A DNA stretch of 59,995 nt, from the NCBI GenBank assembly GCA_010014835.2, contig JAAAKB020000024.1, positions 1,826,176 to 1,886,170 on the forward strand, written 5' to 3'. Below the pieces are notes generated by a model. The model was not told the origin of the DNA. It ran no database searches and worked only from the letters and a program-made list of their open reading frames with translations. Origin of the DNA: Apostichopus leukothele. Taxonomy: Eukaryota > Echinodermata > Holothuroidea > Aspidochirotida > Stichopodidae. The translations under genes and the position numbers were made by a program. Positions within the stretch are counted from its first letter, which is position 1; each line of letters starts with the position of its first letter. Positions 37,001-52,000 of this stretch are shown one piece after another.

Positions 37001-40000
37001 ACTTCCCACATTTGATACTATTTTCCTTTCACCTTGTTTTAATACTGCTAAGATAATATGCACAATCCACTGTTACTTCATTAGAGTTGCTCTTAGACAA
37101 GCCTCAACTCTCACCCACTTGCAACCTGTGCAAGTGAGAATCTGGATATTCTTTGAAAACAATCATGTATTGAAGGATACCAAACATGTTTCAAAACTGC
37201 TCAGATTTAGCACAACCTATAAAAAAGATATAAATAAAATAATATCCCCACTGAATCATCCATGAAATGATTGACCACATCTATTCTATTGTTCATCTGA
37301 CAAGAAATTGTTATCTCTTCAATTTCTCTTTGCTAACAATGAATACTATGCTACAGATGTAATAGCATATATGTCACAGTGAGGTATAACCGCCTCTGTA
37401 TTTACATGCTTCAAGACTGGAAATGTTAACATCGCAAATAACCATGAAATGTGCATCAGAGGCCAATCATCAGTACTATTGGTCTCTTCAGAAACTATTC
37501 AAAAAGGTGACACAGTAGATTATAAAGACAATGAAGTTTGAAATGTTAAAATTATTGCCTCATCAAGAGAGGTGGGAAGTGGGTTAACCTTACCCTTCCC
37601 TCCCCTTCCCCCCCCCATGTTAACACCATCCCCCCCATTAAGAAGCAGCTCAAACGTTGTGTTCACCTAGATGTTGTCTTTCTTAAAGAGAACCACTCAA
37701 GGGTGGATTCTTTGATCCATTGGAAATGTTCTATTCAATAAGGAAGATCTAATATATGGGAGTCTGACTCTCAACTTTGAAACAGATGTGAACTGTTGAA
37801 AATTAATTTCTTGCAATTCTTTGTAGGAAAGTTCCTCTAGTTATGTTTCTTGAGAAGCTAACTAACTACCTGTCACATTCATGTCACATCCATGTTTCTT
37901 GTTATCAGTGGTGTGATACACACCATCAACGAACAACAAAAGGTTAAGTACAAGTTTATGCTCTGTATGTCTAACTGATGACCTCCAAACGTGACATTTT
38001 CCACCAGAAATCATACTTTAATTGTTTTATATCCCTGCTCCATTCTGATACACACTGGAATGTTGGAAATGTTCTTCAGGTGGAAACCAATGTGCCTTGG
38101 GGTCAGATCAATGTTTATTGCTTTGTTGATATGAGGTTTCAAGAAGTTTCTGTACCTGGATAAAGTCAAACAATTTGATCATAATAATAGCATAGACCCC
38201 TGCTTACATACATGTAAACATCCATATTAAACCCACCAAGCCACTCTGATGATCACACACACACCAAAATTTACAGACTGCGCGCTTCAATCAAAATCTA
38301 CAACAGACAGCATTTGCTAAACAGTGGTATCTCATAATATAAAGGATGGATCATTGTGTACAGGTTACTGGTGTTCATTACATAGGGAATGTTAGATACA
38401 TAGTCACCACTAATTCCAAGAGTGACTTAATTACACAATATAATAACTACTTTACAATCTCCCTGTGTAAACCCTGGTCCCTAGAAATTTTGCTTTCACA
38501 TGACAGGCACTACAAAGTGGAGATAAAAAGTAGCAATTCCCTTCATAGTACAGAAACAGTCCTTGAAACTTTCATTGAAACAAGGTATTGCTTTGATACC
38601 TTGTGCTACTACAGACCAGCAGAATGTAATATTTAAGACGCTGCGTGTAACCATTTTAGACATTTAATGCTTTGGTTCGTTTTATATTCGTTTATATTGA
38701 AATGACTCTAGACTGCACAGATCAAATATGACTTATATCAGCCTCTTTTTTCGAACACTGTGTGCATTCACAGGTAAATTCTGACACAGATTACACAACC
38801 TTGGAAAGTGCATTTTTTGAAATATTACAATTTAATTTTAAGGACACCAAACCATTTGCATCAATTTGCTCCCCCTCCCCCCCCCCCCTTCATTTTTTTC
38901 TCCTTTTTCGTTTTGTGGGTGATTTGGGTTTGTTCACCTTATCTTAATTCACAAAAGAACTTAATTCATTTAAACCTTGATTGATTAAACACTTTTGTTA
39001 ACAGAGACATTCACCTCCGATCTCTGAATAACTTAATGGAGAGTTCTGAGTAAAGTAACCACAAATGAAGAGCCTTTAGAGTTGCAAAAGTGAATAGAAA
39101 AACATCAACAAAAGAATGAAAAAGTTTTGACTTGTGAAAGGTGTAGTCAGTGTCAAAATGGATCACTTTGGTAAGCAGAAATAATTAATAATTCATTCTT
39201 TTACAAAGAAGAGAATAAACAGGACTTCCAAAACAAGCTATGAGACATTTGAAATTTGAAATCAGATAATCAGTTGCTAACAGCAACAAATTAGGAAGCT
39301 TTACTGAGATTATTAATAATCTTAAGATATTTAACTTCCATCCAGCAGTGAGGTAACACATGATGCAAATGTTGTCCCAATATGAAACAACACTGTACTC
39401 AATGTGGTTTTCAATAAACATGATGTGGTACATAACTATGATTCCAGCTTTAAGCCAGAGAATAAATGGCTGGATTGCACGCAACTTGACTTTTTCTGTG
39501 TCTATATATAGAGCAGGTCGTCAGCAATGACTCCAGGTAGCAAACAGACATATAAAACATCGTCATCGTCGTCGCACCTGATGCCTCTGTTTGGTGGACG
39601 AGTCCATCTGCAGAACACCTGCATCCCAAATGTATGACACTGGAAAACTTAACATTTGAGTACTGCCCCCTCAGTCATAGCCAATGAATATAAATGACAC
39701 AAAATGAGAGCTTGTGATTACAAAAACAGATTTAAGATAACGCGTTAACTCGCTGCCAAGAAGGTTACTGCTCCACGTTAAAACATTTTTAAGGCCACTA
39801 GCAAAGGTACTCGTTTTGATGTTTACATATATCGGTCTGTATTTGCACGGTCTCTGCTTTTTCCGTAGAATAAGATTCTTTAAATTTGAATCAGTCATAA
39901 TCGATGCTTTTATATGAAAATCCTTCGATTGTAACCTTTTGCAAAAAGGAACTAAGCGTAAGATAAATGAAATGAACAGTGAGTCAGACAAAAAAAAACA

Positions 40001-43000
40001 TACACACAATGTCTGTTGAAAGCCATGAATGGTACACTGGGGGAAAAAAAGGGGGGGAGGGGGAAGGAATTTGGCTTATTGAGAAACCAGTAGTATCAAT
40101 TCTTTTCTACAATGAATGAATGAAAGAAAGTAATGAAACTGAAACTTGATTTTATTGAAAATTTTAGCTCATTAACATTTGTTGGTGCTTTTCAATTTTC
40201 ATTTTTGTGTTGTTTTATTTGTGGTCAGATTACGTATGATTCAAGATCAAGGAAGCCACACATTGTTATAATATTGAAAGAATAAATGTAATTATGTAAT
40301 GATAAGCCAATGATGGCTTCTGCACGAATTTCTGCTTACAGGAGAATCTAAAATACATACATACAATTGACAGACAAGTAATGACCAGTCATTACAGAGG
40401 ACTCTATCCTAAACAGAAACCAAACAGATTTTGAACACTGTACAGCAAGAGCGAATGTAGTAAAATACAAAACCATCTAAAAGGATAGATCCATTCAGCG
40501 ATTTGTACTAACCATATTAATTATTACATATCTGTGAGCAATCCAGATTGCAAGAGCTCATAGCATCAACTATTTCTAATAAATTCCACAATCGCACTTA
40601 ATAATTCAAGCTAATTGAATGACACAAAAAGAGAAACCTTGATATTTTATTACCCTCGCTTTTCAGATAAAACCCTTCCATAAATGTGCCAAAATGGTTG
40701 ATTTGACTAATTTCTGACGGTAGGATGGATTACTCCCAATAACGTTAAATGAAATGGCATTGGTTATAGAAGCTGGTTGAGTTTGCTGTGTTACAAAAAT
40801 TGTTGTTTACTGCCTGGCAAAGTACAGTTAGGAAAAGATGGATTGTACCATTAATTGTTAATGTGAAAACAGATAATTAAAAAAGAGAAAGTTAGAGAGA
40901 TGGCACTTTTTAGTATCACCAGCGGGTACAGATAAGGTGAGCACTTAAAATCAATTGATTATCGTTCCATACATATCAACAGGAAAGGCCATAAAAAAGA
41001 CTTGCAAGTTGTTGATACAATTGTATATACCTCTACTGAAGTCAATTTATAGCTCTGCATCTTGTAAGGGATAGTTATACTTTGTGCCCTTCCGATAAAA
41101 CCATGTAATATTCACACATAGCTGGACACCTGGCAGGCCCTCAATCTAACTAATAGACCCAGTCAACTACAACAACTTAGGCTGCTCCGTATTATAGTGA
41201 CTTATTTTTGTGATTCTTTCAAAATTCAGGAGGGGATGATAATTAACAGTCCACATTTAGACCTAATCTAGTCTTGGTCAGATTTTTTTAAAGTTGAGAA
41301 AATTTCAGTTTCTCCCTATCTACTCATTAATATTCATATGATATGTACAATGAAATGAAACCTCTTCTTCTGTTTACTTTAACCTCTTTTCATTGAGAAT
41401 TTCTGAAATGGTTGTTTTCCAGGTCAGGTTTGCAGTGCTATCAAAAATGTACATTCCATTCTACATAAATGTAACCTACCAACATGCAACTTATGATATT
41501 ACCCTGGGACTTAATACCAAACCATGATGAATTCCAGGTATCTGGAATAGCAATTCAAATAAAATATCCAGGTACTGTTAAAACCATCTCACACTATGAA
41601 CCCTTAAAACATTTCTTTTCTTCATAAAAAAAAGAAAAAAAGATCCATCCCTTTCAACATAATTGCCCATTTAGTAACTAATGGCAATCGTGAATAGTAA
41701 ACAAATATTTAGAAATCTGGATAGACAAACTTTCCCATTTCAGCAAGTTTTTCTTGTGTCCACAAAAATTTTGAGTTATCAAACCTATCCCACCTGTGTA
41801 ATCTTAAGATTCAGACTGTCATTTTGGTTGAAGTGGGTCAAACAATGTCTCAAAACAAAATAAACAAATTTGTCACTCCATGTCAACAATATTAATGTAC
41901 TACTATTTAGATTATACAAAAGCTTCAATCAAACGCTTTACTCTACAATAAATTTACTCACACCTTCAACTTTACTCAACTTAAACTGTCATCATAAAGT
42001 GTGAAATATTAATTGGTCTTTCTTACTCCTTTCTAAACCAACTGTGTTTATCCTTCCCTAGTTTGCCAACCAACACATCGGCTCTTCACAAACGAGAAGA
42101 AAACCGAACAGAGCGAGAAAGAGAAAAAAATTTTTTTTTTAGAAGTTATCTGATAGATGGAGTCTAATATACCTTATCCATTACAAAATTCCAATCAAAA
42201 ATTTATTCTTTTTTCACAAGCTTTGCCAATCAAATTTCTTGAGAGTTGACTCTTCTAAAGACAGTATTTCATGAGGAAATTTGAATCACAAGAGTGATCC
42301 CTCTAAATACGTCAAAGCTGATAGAAACAAGGTGCTGATTCACTACGCTACACAAACAAATCCTGGTGAGTGGAGACTAGCTCAACTCCCAGAGCAAGGG
42401 TCGTTATCCTCTTTTTCTACTTCTGATTGCTCCAATCCACCGCCTGCCTGCCTGCCTTCGTTTCTAACCAGAACAAGAGAGAATTCTCTCTCCTTTGGGG
42501 CCGCAACAACCACTGTAAAATTTGAACTTTCCTGACATCTCTCCTAGGATAGTTTTGAAATATCAATGCTACTAACTGGGATTTTTTGGCATCTTTCCTT
42601 ACATTTCTCTCTTGACAGATATTAAGGCCTCCCCATTTGTAGGCAGATAAAATTTCCGTTGATGATAGCTCCATGGGAAGAAGGCAAGTCCTCAGATAGC
42701 AGGATCTTGATCAGTAATTATTTCCCACGGTCCAAGGTGCTGTCAAAAGCTATCAATATTATTTCTCTCACCTTGTTTTACAAACCCTCCACCTCCACCT
42801 CCCCCCACCCTCCTCCCCTCCCCCTCCCTTTTTATTGGATTGTTTCTTTGTTGTAGTAACTTTCAACTATGCTATTATATCCACTGTTCTATATTGATCC
42901 AGAAACCAGGCAGGTTTGAACAAAGACATGTATAATAGATGCTACAAAAACTTGAATCTTACTAAAACTAGAGGTGAAACATTGTGTGCAGAAACCATCT

Positions 43001-46000
43001 CCATCTCAGAAACTATTGTCACAATACATATTTCAGTAAAATGCTTTTGGTTGCAACAGTACCAGCCACCACTATGATATGCTGCTTGATATATTCGTAC
43101 TGTTTGTTTTCTATCACCGAAATCCCTGTTGCATCCTACAGTATTAATGTCCTTCGCAGAGAATTAGACACCATGCTAATGTATGCATGTTGTACATGTA
43201 TGTATGTTAATACGTCATCAGCCATACAGAACAAATGTTCCACAACAAACAATCATTTTTTGTGTAACACTAGCAATATCATTTGCAGAAAGCAAAAAAA
43301 ACCTTGAATGACTATTGCTAACCAGTTTTCCACAGAACTCCTGCACAGGGAGGGTGAACAAGTTAATTAGCTTCTTCATAGGAACATATATAACATACAT
43401 GGCATATTACAGTGAACACATCAACAATTTGTAGAATTCTGAGGGAGCACTATAAATGGTCGAGCCATAGAAATTGTATCATGTCAGTCTTGCCATAGCA
43501 TCATTTTCAGCTCAAATAGCCATTTCCTGAAATGTATTGAATATTCAGATAATTTACATTAAAAGGTACTGAATATTCAAATTTATATTAAGCAAAGTCT
43601 TGTTGGATTAGAGTACAACTTTCAGCACAGTTTTACATTGCTTTAAGCTGAGCGTAAATAAATTAGCATGGAGTGTGTTCAATCATCTCACAGTTTGTTC
43701 AACACAACATGGTTAACATTCTCGTACCTAGGTATGACCTTTACATACACAACGCACCACACATACACACCCTGGACTACTGCTGGACTGTCTGTTCTGC
43801 AATGTCAGTGCTTTTTATGTTCGCCGACTTCTAAGTTTAGACATATTTTTGCATCAGCCTACACCATACATGGTTTACAAAGTGTATTTAGAAAGTAATA
43901 CGTATTTAACATAATCATTCAAACATTCATTAAACACCAACCATGTTTTGATGTTGCTCCAAATGTACACAAGTAACTGCGAAAACAGCTTTGGGATGAT
44001 AACACAGTTGTCATACAGTGTACCAAATACCAAAATTTATACAAATCGGAGATGGCTAGAAGGTGGTTTTTCACTGGAAAGACGGTGAATATGAATCTGA
44101 CATAACAAAGACAAATCACCAATGACTTACACTATAACTAGGAACTTTGCTGCGGTTACCTTAGCAACAAGAAAAATATCAAAATGAACACCAAACTTTA
44201 TTAAGATTCAAGCATGAACCCCAAATAAACAGAGAAATTCCTTGGAATGTTTGTTTGAGAATTGAACAAAAGAGTTATAAGGAGAGAAAAGTCTTGGTAG
44301 GTTTTGTCAAGTATGAGAAACAAAACCAATTAAAAAGGACCAAGTCAGGAATTTTATGGCTCATAGAAAGTTAACCTTTCAACTCTGAAGTGCTCCCATG
44401 TCACAACATAAGGTAAACTATTACTGATTTGACTAATTTCTGTTTTACTCTTCTAACAGATAGGAGGAGCCACTGTGAAAATATAGGTAATCACAGACCT
44501 TTACTAAGCAGACATATACAAAAATCACCTTGGCAACATACATGAACTGTACTGAAAAGTTAGGCTGAGGCCTATGCTCAGTATTGCTAAGATAAGATGC
44601 ATGGTAGAAGGGCTAAATTGATACAACATTAATGTAGCTTAAGGTAATCAGTTCCACATCATTATTTTACAATATACATATCCTAATTAAAAGACACAGA
44701 ACACATTTTGTCAAACAGGTTTCCTGCATCTTAAACTATGCTAATTAATTTAGTTCTAATTTAGTTACTAATCACTTTCCAAGCTGATTTTCTTTAGGAC
44801 AATTTTCTCTGTACTGTTGCTACTATTAGTAGTAGTACTGTACATCCAGTAACAAGGGTTGAGTGGCATTTATAGGTATGGTGTCGACCTTAACCGATGC
44901 AACCTGGTAACAACATTAAACAGGTTCACATCTAGGTTAGCATCATGGCAGCACGGCAGATCATATGTGTCAGCGATGCTGGAAGGAGGAAGCCACATCT
45001 CACAACCGCACTGATGCGATACTACCAGCAGCATTTGATTGGTTTGGAATTAATTCTAGACAAATCAACCTTCCATAGAAATAGTTGATTGAACTACTTG
45101 CTTTGACTACATCTGTTTAGTCAATTAATGAGCCAAAGACCTCCAGTGGAAAAGTAAAAAAGAACAGCCTCGGCCAGCAGAGGTTACACCAAGTAGTCTG
45201 AGGAAGCCTAGTTACACCAAGGCAAGTTCAGTTTAACAATCTCTCACAAGACTGTCAGGAAATAACACACAGCTGATAAATAATACTACCCATGGGTGCT
45301 TAGTGGTTAGCCACTTTGTGTTTAAAAAATGCATTAGGTATGATAATACTGAATAACAGCACAGAAAGGGACCTGCTCAAAATAAATTACTTTTACAGCC
45401 ATCATTTCCATGTAGCAACCATCTTATTCAGGCTTGCACTAGGCCAGAACCAGGTCAGATTATGACCTTTGCATGAGTTTTGATATTCTTACAAAGGTCA
45501 GTCCGGTTGTTAATATTATTAGATATGGAATACACACAAATAGACATCTTTGGGTTATTTTCCTAACGAGTAAATTGAGTGGATAATTCTAAGAGATAGA
45601 AAAGCATATATAGCTAACACTCAGAGACATGCAACGAACAGGCCTCTTCGTTAACCAAAACACAAAGGTCAAAGGTGATCATGGGGAGAATTTCATTGAT
45701 AATGTCAGTCTGTCTAAGGCTATTGTAAAGCACTGCAGCTATGTAACCAACAAGACTTAGAGTTCCTTACAGACTAGCAGTGCACAAAATATTTCCAATT
45801 TTTGACCAATGTTGGCTTGAAGTGATCAGCAGGTCCCTCAGCTACACTTTAAAGTAATGTTGACCTGATCATTAATTAATTCATTCATGGTTTTTTTAGA
45901 AGCTAGCACATTGAAAGGTTTCAGACTTTGACCTTTAATGACACTTGACCTCCACAAAAAACAATAGGGTTGATGTACTCATTACGGTGGTTCTGAAGGT

Positions 46001-49000
46001 TCACACACGCTTTGACTCTTCACTGCAGTTATTGGGCATTGACCTCAGGTTTACCTATAAATGTCCTTTGATCACCTTAAAATCAGACGGTTCTGGTCCT
46101 TGCTTTGTTGAATCAACACGCAGTATCAAGTATGACCTTCTTCCAGGCTTTAATTGCTTTGGCAGTTATCATGTATATAAGGTTTGACTTAGGATGATCA
46201 AATATATGACCTTTGACCCACACAAATATAACAGGGTTTTGATCATCTATAAGGTTGACCTTCAGAGCAAACATGAACTTCATGAATCATTGACAGTATA
46301 ATCATGTTTAACATACACTCATACACATGTATACGAATCATCACATCACAGTATAATCATGTTAAGAAGCCAAAGTGTAACATACACTCATACACATGTA
46401 TACAAATCATCACATCACAGAGCTTTTCATACACATGTATACAAATCATCACATCACAGAGCTTCTGATCTCACCACTCAACAAAATTCAAAAGTACTTG
46501 AGACGATATCTACATCTTCAACCAATCAACACAATGTAAACGTCTGCCAACACGCTTTTTTACGTTGTTTGTTTCAACCTGTCTGCTATAGAGCAGAGGT
46601 TTCCTCCAGTAGAGAATTTGTTTCTCATTTGGAATCCTTGAGCAAACCTTTCCTTAAAGAGTGTCACAAAAAGAAATCCCATCATTGAATCAAAAGTAAA
46701 TCTGGTTGTACACAACTTCGATGAAGGTTTATCACTGATTTAGCTAAGAACACAGATGTACACAAATAGAACCCCTCCATTGCCTCCCAAGTAATAATTG
46801 TCTGATACTCTCACCATGGAGATCTTACTGATCCACTCCCTGCTTGCACAATGTTCTTGTAATTCCTCACAAGACACAGCAGAGCAATGTCACCAATAAC
46901 ATTTACCAAGCATATCATCAACTTCTTAACTTTTTCCTTTTCTTAACTTCATAATAGCTTCATGGACAATTGACAAAAGAATCCAGTACAAGCTCTCCAC
47001 CACTGGCCATGTTTGTGATTGATGGTAACATTCATGAGAGACCTCCACCACTGGCCATGTTTGTGATTGATGGTAACATTCATGAGAGACATTACCTGTG
47101 ACATTCATGAGAGATCTTACCTGTGTTAAGTGACTGGGATCCCGAGACATTGATGGATATGCACTACTTGAGTATAATTCCTTATTTTTACCTGAAAGGA
47201 CAAAGAAATAAAATTCAAAATAGTATGTTCAAAAACTACATGCACCTGGAATTAAGTAGTATTAAGATAAACAAAACAGACACTCACAAATGAGCACCGT
47301 CACCTCCATGTGTAAACACAGACAGGATATGTTAACTTACAGCGATATCCAAGTAGATCTTCATTCATGGAAATAAACTCCTAACCTTACTGGTTTGGTC
47401 GTTTATGGACACTTATACTTATCTGTACAGGTCTATAAAGTAATAGATGCACTTTCTCATCAACTTAAGCGACTTGGTACAATTGAGCACTGTGATGTTG
47501 CTATGCCACATTTCCATTGCACTGCCATCTCCCACATCTACCACTCTCAAGTATACCATTACCTATGAACTATTTGTGAAACTTTTGCATCTGATAAAAT
47601 CTTGCTGGTTTGTCATTTTGGTGTCTCAAAATGTTCATCTTTGACCAATTTTTCTTCATCCAAGTCAATCACGGATTAAGTATCCTTTGGTATTGCTATG
47701 TTTTTGTATGACTTGCAACTTCCTATGTGAATGGAATGAGTACATATTCTCCATGGGTGCTTAGAGTCAGAGATCCACCCTAGCAGATATTCTCCTCAAA
47801 CCATTATTTGTAAAGCTTTTTGACAGTGAACTTTCTCTCACCAAACAAACAGCATTGTACACGCAGTATATTGTATATGATTAATGTCACAACTGATCTG
47901 TTACATCTGTTAAATGTTACCACATAGACCTATCATAGCTTCATATCTGATGTAACTATCTTCACCTATAATTTGCATATAATAATCAGGGCTGATTTTT
48001 GTGTTAATGAAACTGGCGAGGAAAATTACCATCTGATTCCATCTTTTGGGACAAAACATAAAATATTTCATTGAGTTCGCAGAGATCCACGCACTACTTA
48101 TTTGTATGAATCTTGTGAGAAGTGAGGAGTTTATATTAAAGGCAACCAGTTGCTTTAAGCATCAACCCTTCACAAGTTTCCATATCTTTTTTTCTGTTAT
48201 TGATTCTGTCCTCTGCCAGGGTCAACCACACATTTACAATCTGAATTATGAGTCACCATCAGTTTAAATTTACCTCTGACTTTCATCTCTACATCATACC
48301 TGGTCATACCATACTCAAGTTACATTTGTGGCATTTTTTTCTCTTTTTTCCTTTAATTCCCACCAAACATTTCTGTTCCTATGGTATCTAAACTTTACCT
48401 ACAAGATTAATGCTATGGGATAACCCATCTTCTTCCTGACCTTTGACCTCAAGAAACTTCATGCCCTACCAAGTGTTACAGAGGTTTAGGATCCCACACT
48501 GGTTTAGCCCCTGAGATGTTTAGGTTAGGCACTCCCCAGGGTACCCTAGAAATTGATATTAATTTAATGTGGTTACAACTGCCTGAAACCATGAGGTTAT
48601 CTCAAGTCATGAAGAGAGCTTAATACTGCCAAAGGAAGATTTGGACTGTTAAGTATCATTCTTTAGCAATCAGTACTGCTTGAACCTAGTCACTAGTCAT
48701 AGCCCGTATTCCATTGTCTCTGTCATTACCTCGTAATTGTTAAATGTATACTGATTAAATTGGATTGGTCCCCCTACCTCCCTCCACCCCCCCCCAAAAA
48801 AAGATTTTGACAGAATTTACTAAGAAACCCTGAGAGCAATATTCTGATACTTCATATCATATCAATCAGTTTCAAATACACTAATGTTGCTGTTACAATT
48901 GCAATCAAAACATTGCCCATCTGTATCTCACAGTCTGCTAACAAGGTTGGTACAGTGATAGTGTAACTATTGCTATCAAATGTTGTAAAAGAGCAACATA

Positions 49001-52000
49001 CTTGTAGGCTAAATTCTTCTATGTGTGCACATCAAGCACTGAGCAAACATAGAGCCTGAGCTATACCAAAGACTGCTTAATTGCAGTAGAACTACCACAG
49101 AAATCTGTTGTTTCCGACTTGCATCAGAATTCATTCTCCAAGTGGGAATGACACAAATTTTGTCTGCTTCATGGACTACTAAAATATCACTGTAATCAAG
49201 AAAGAGGGAGACTCATCCTAGAAATATCATGATTGGTCCTATTTTCACTCTATTTACTGTTCAAAGTTCCAGTTTAGCTGTCTGTCCAACAGTCTATCTA
49301 ACACGTCGTGTCCACTGTCTGTTTTCGTTTCATTCACCCTTGAAGATGATCCTGCTACGATTAAAATGTCTGGCCCTCTAACTTTTATATTTTCTGCAGT
49401 ACTTAGGTGAGCTCTCTTTGCTCATCTTGATGTATTTTACAAGTTTCCTAAGATAAATGGAGCATATTCGTCTCAGGATGCCCTTAGACTCTAGACATAC
49501 ATCTGTCCTACAGTAGTGGAACGTCGCCATCTTGTCCACTTCATTTTGAACACCTTGTGGAATGTAGTTTAGCGACGATTCAATCGATCAAATGTACAAA
49601 TCCAAACCTCGGTTCATATTTTATATTCAAAATACATACTACAGTTGTTAATAGAAGTTAGTTCAACCAACCATTATACTCGCAACAAAGTCTTCCAATA
49701 TAGAATTGTTAACTTAGAACTTTCACAGTACGATAATGTGATTTTCGCCTAATTTGACAAATTCTGAAGACAGACGTCACACAGTGACCTGTTCTGTTTC
49801 CACGTTTATTGGGTCACATTTCTAGCCAGGTTGTAGAAGCATGACACTGCTTACGTCATGGAGACTCTTCTGCTTTCTTGATGAGTTTATCTTGGATGAA
49901 TTATGATTTCATTTATATATCCTGAAACTTTCATGCTGAGCTAAATACATCTTGACTAAATGTTAATCCATTTCAGGAATAATTAAGTTTGCTCAAATCT
50001 ACAAATACCATAAAATTCCTATTACAACAGTCAGTCAAACGTGTGTGTTCTTAACAGGCTGATTTGAAGAAGATATTCTTAATTAGACCTTTCTGGTAAA
50101 GAAATATACAAGAAAATACAACTTTACAAGCTAAAAATAAAGGATACCCCCCTGTGTTAAAGGCTGTGCACAAAGAAACTCAACATGTGACAGTTTGTTT
50201 ATCCTGAATAATGAATGTTAGATATTTTGGTCTCAAAAAAAAAAATAAAAAATCAGAAACATGTTTATAAGGATAGTACACATGCCCTCAAATGAAAGGA
50301 TTATTTATTTATATTTTCTTGACTAGATTATTTCCTTGTGCTAGATCTAGATGCAAAACTCCTGATCTTGCTGATAGCAAGTAATTAGCCTGCTCAGCTG
50401 AGTATTAATCTCTTTAAGGATTGCATGTTACATGCTCAACAAGCTCAACAAGTCTCACCATCACTTAAACATTAAAACTGATAACATTCAATGAAAAACT
50501 TTAATCGGGATGACCTACAAATAGCAATCTTAAACAAAAAATCCTTTTCTGGACACTTTTGAGTGGTAGAATGAGAAGGCTTTGGGGAGAAGGGGGTTGG
50601 GGGAGGGGTAGGGGAGGGATGATGAATTAAGATGAATTATGATACTGGGAAGAGTAGCATCATAGGGAAGACTAGTCTGTTAATAGATAAAACAACTAAA
50701 TGTAATAGAAGTTAAGGAGTACATAACAATGCATTTGCTAAGTACCTCAATCAGCACTAAAAGACTGTTACCAAAGACCAGATACTACTTATATTTTTTT
50801 TCTGAATTCTGGAGAATTTTCAAGGCAAAGAATTACATTAAAGCTGAAACCATATATTTTAGAGTTGGTATAAGTGTATTTCAAAAGCCTCTCAAGCATT
50901 TTTCACTTATCAGGGGGAGAATTGGGTGCCTCGACGACAATGAGGCAGACAAAAATTGTCTTCTTTAACCAAAGACATCCTCTTAAGAAGTTTTCATTTA
51001 AAGAAGGGTTTATGGCAACAATAACAATTTCTAATGAAGTTATAACACTTATTACCTCTTAAGGCCAGAGTGTGTGTGATATGGTGCATGCCGCTTACCA
51101 AAATAAATGTAACAATTTGGAGAGCTGGCGTCCACAGGAGATGCAGGAAGGGAAGTTTATCGGATGCCTATAAGATCTAAGACATCTAATCATGGGGATC
51201 TTGGGCAATAATTTGTCGGGACACAGCAAGAGGCATGCCTATTTCTGAATCTTGGTAGAGGAGGAAGCTGTGCTTACAGAGGTCTGTCTTGGTTTGCCCT
51301 CCAGCTGGGTCTAGCTCTGCAGCTTCTCAGGAACCAATTATACGCTCTCCTCGTAATTGTTACCTCTAGCTTCACCCTGCAGCACTCCGCAGCAAAGCTA
51401 CAATACACAACATTTGGCAATGGGAAACATTTTTGGTGTGCAAACATTGTTTCCTGTAGATTGCAAGCAGATTACAACCACAAAGGTAACAACTCATGGA
51501 CTCAAACCAGGCAAGCAGCGCGGTTTGTAACCGTGAGACGGTTGGTAAAGACAAAATTAGTAAACCTCACCCATAATTAAAGAGTCGCTGGGATTGTAAA
51601 AGCTGCTCGGCAATTCACTAAAAGCAGATCCCCTGTCATTGTAACTCTGTAAAGAAGAGAAGAGTAAAAGTGTGTGTACCTTTAAGGTCTAACCTGCATA
51701 CAAGGCAATGGTATAAGGGTGAAGTGTCATGGAGCCTCACTACATGGAATGGTTGCCAGGACACATGTACCAGAATTAGTAACACCAACATGTAAACTAC
51801 AAAAGCTTAGCTACATTGTACTTTGTCACTGCATACTGTACATGTAGAGAAGGTTTTATCAAGGATGTCCTGATGTCAAACTCTGGAATTCTTGCAAACA
51901 TAGGAGTCTGAAATTTTAACATTTCCATGTCTTTATAACAATATTATACCTTTGATTTCATGCAGCTATATTACTAAAATATAATTTAGTACTAATATGG

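Larger units (their letters stand above)
29347..47095 (-). other. Long interval with unresolved exon content
   Basis: Between the SRDPSH exon and the SQRKRIK exon I found no exon of high confidence. It contains an assembly gap, two dispersed-repeat copies and part of a third, E-box groups, a CRE-like site and GC-richer islands at about 30775-31140, 34440-34740, 35500-35720 and 42360-42540. In vertebrates this region encodes about 70 residues. Here it may be skipped, or encoded by very short exons (candidates at 35515, 34147 and 44131). Confidence 0.5.

Noticed and set aside
39570-39612. MDSSTKQRHQ after a TCTGCAG acceptor as the missing E-protein exon
   Set aside because: The donor (GTGCGA) is poor, the exit phase is wrong, and the peptide does not match the family.
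44882-44992. Strong acceptor CTTCCTCCTTCCAG followed by an open frame (IADTYDLPCCHDANLD)
   Set aside because: Some likeness to TCF12 TGLPGCQ, but the donor (GTTGCA) is poor and the phases do not fit.
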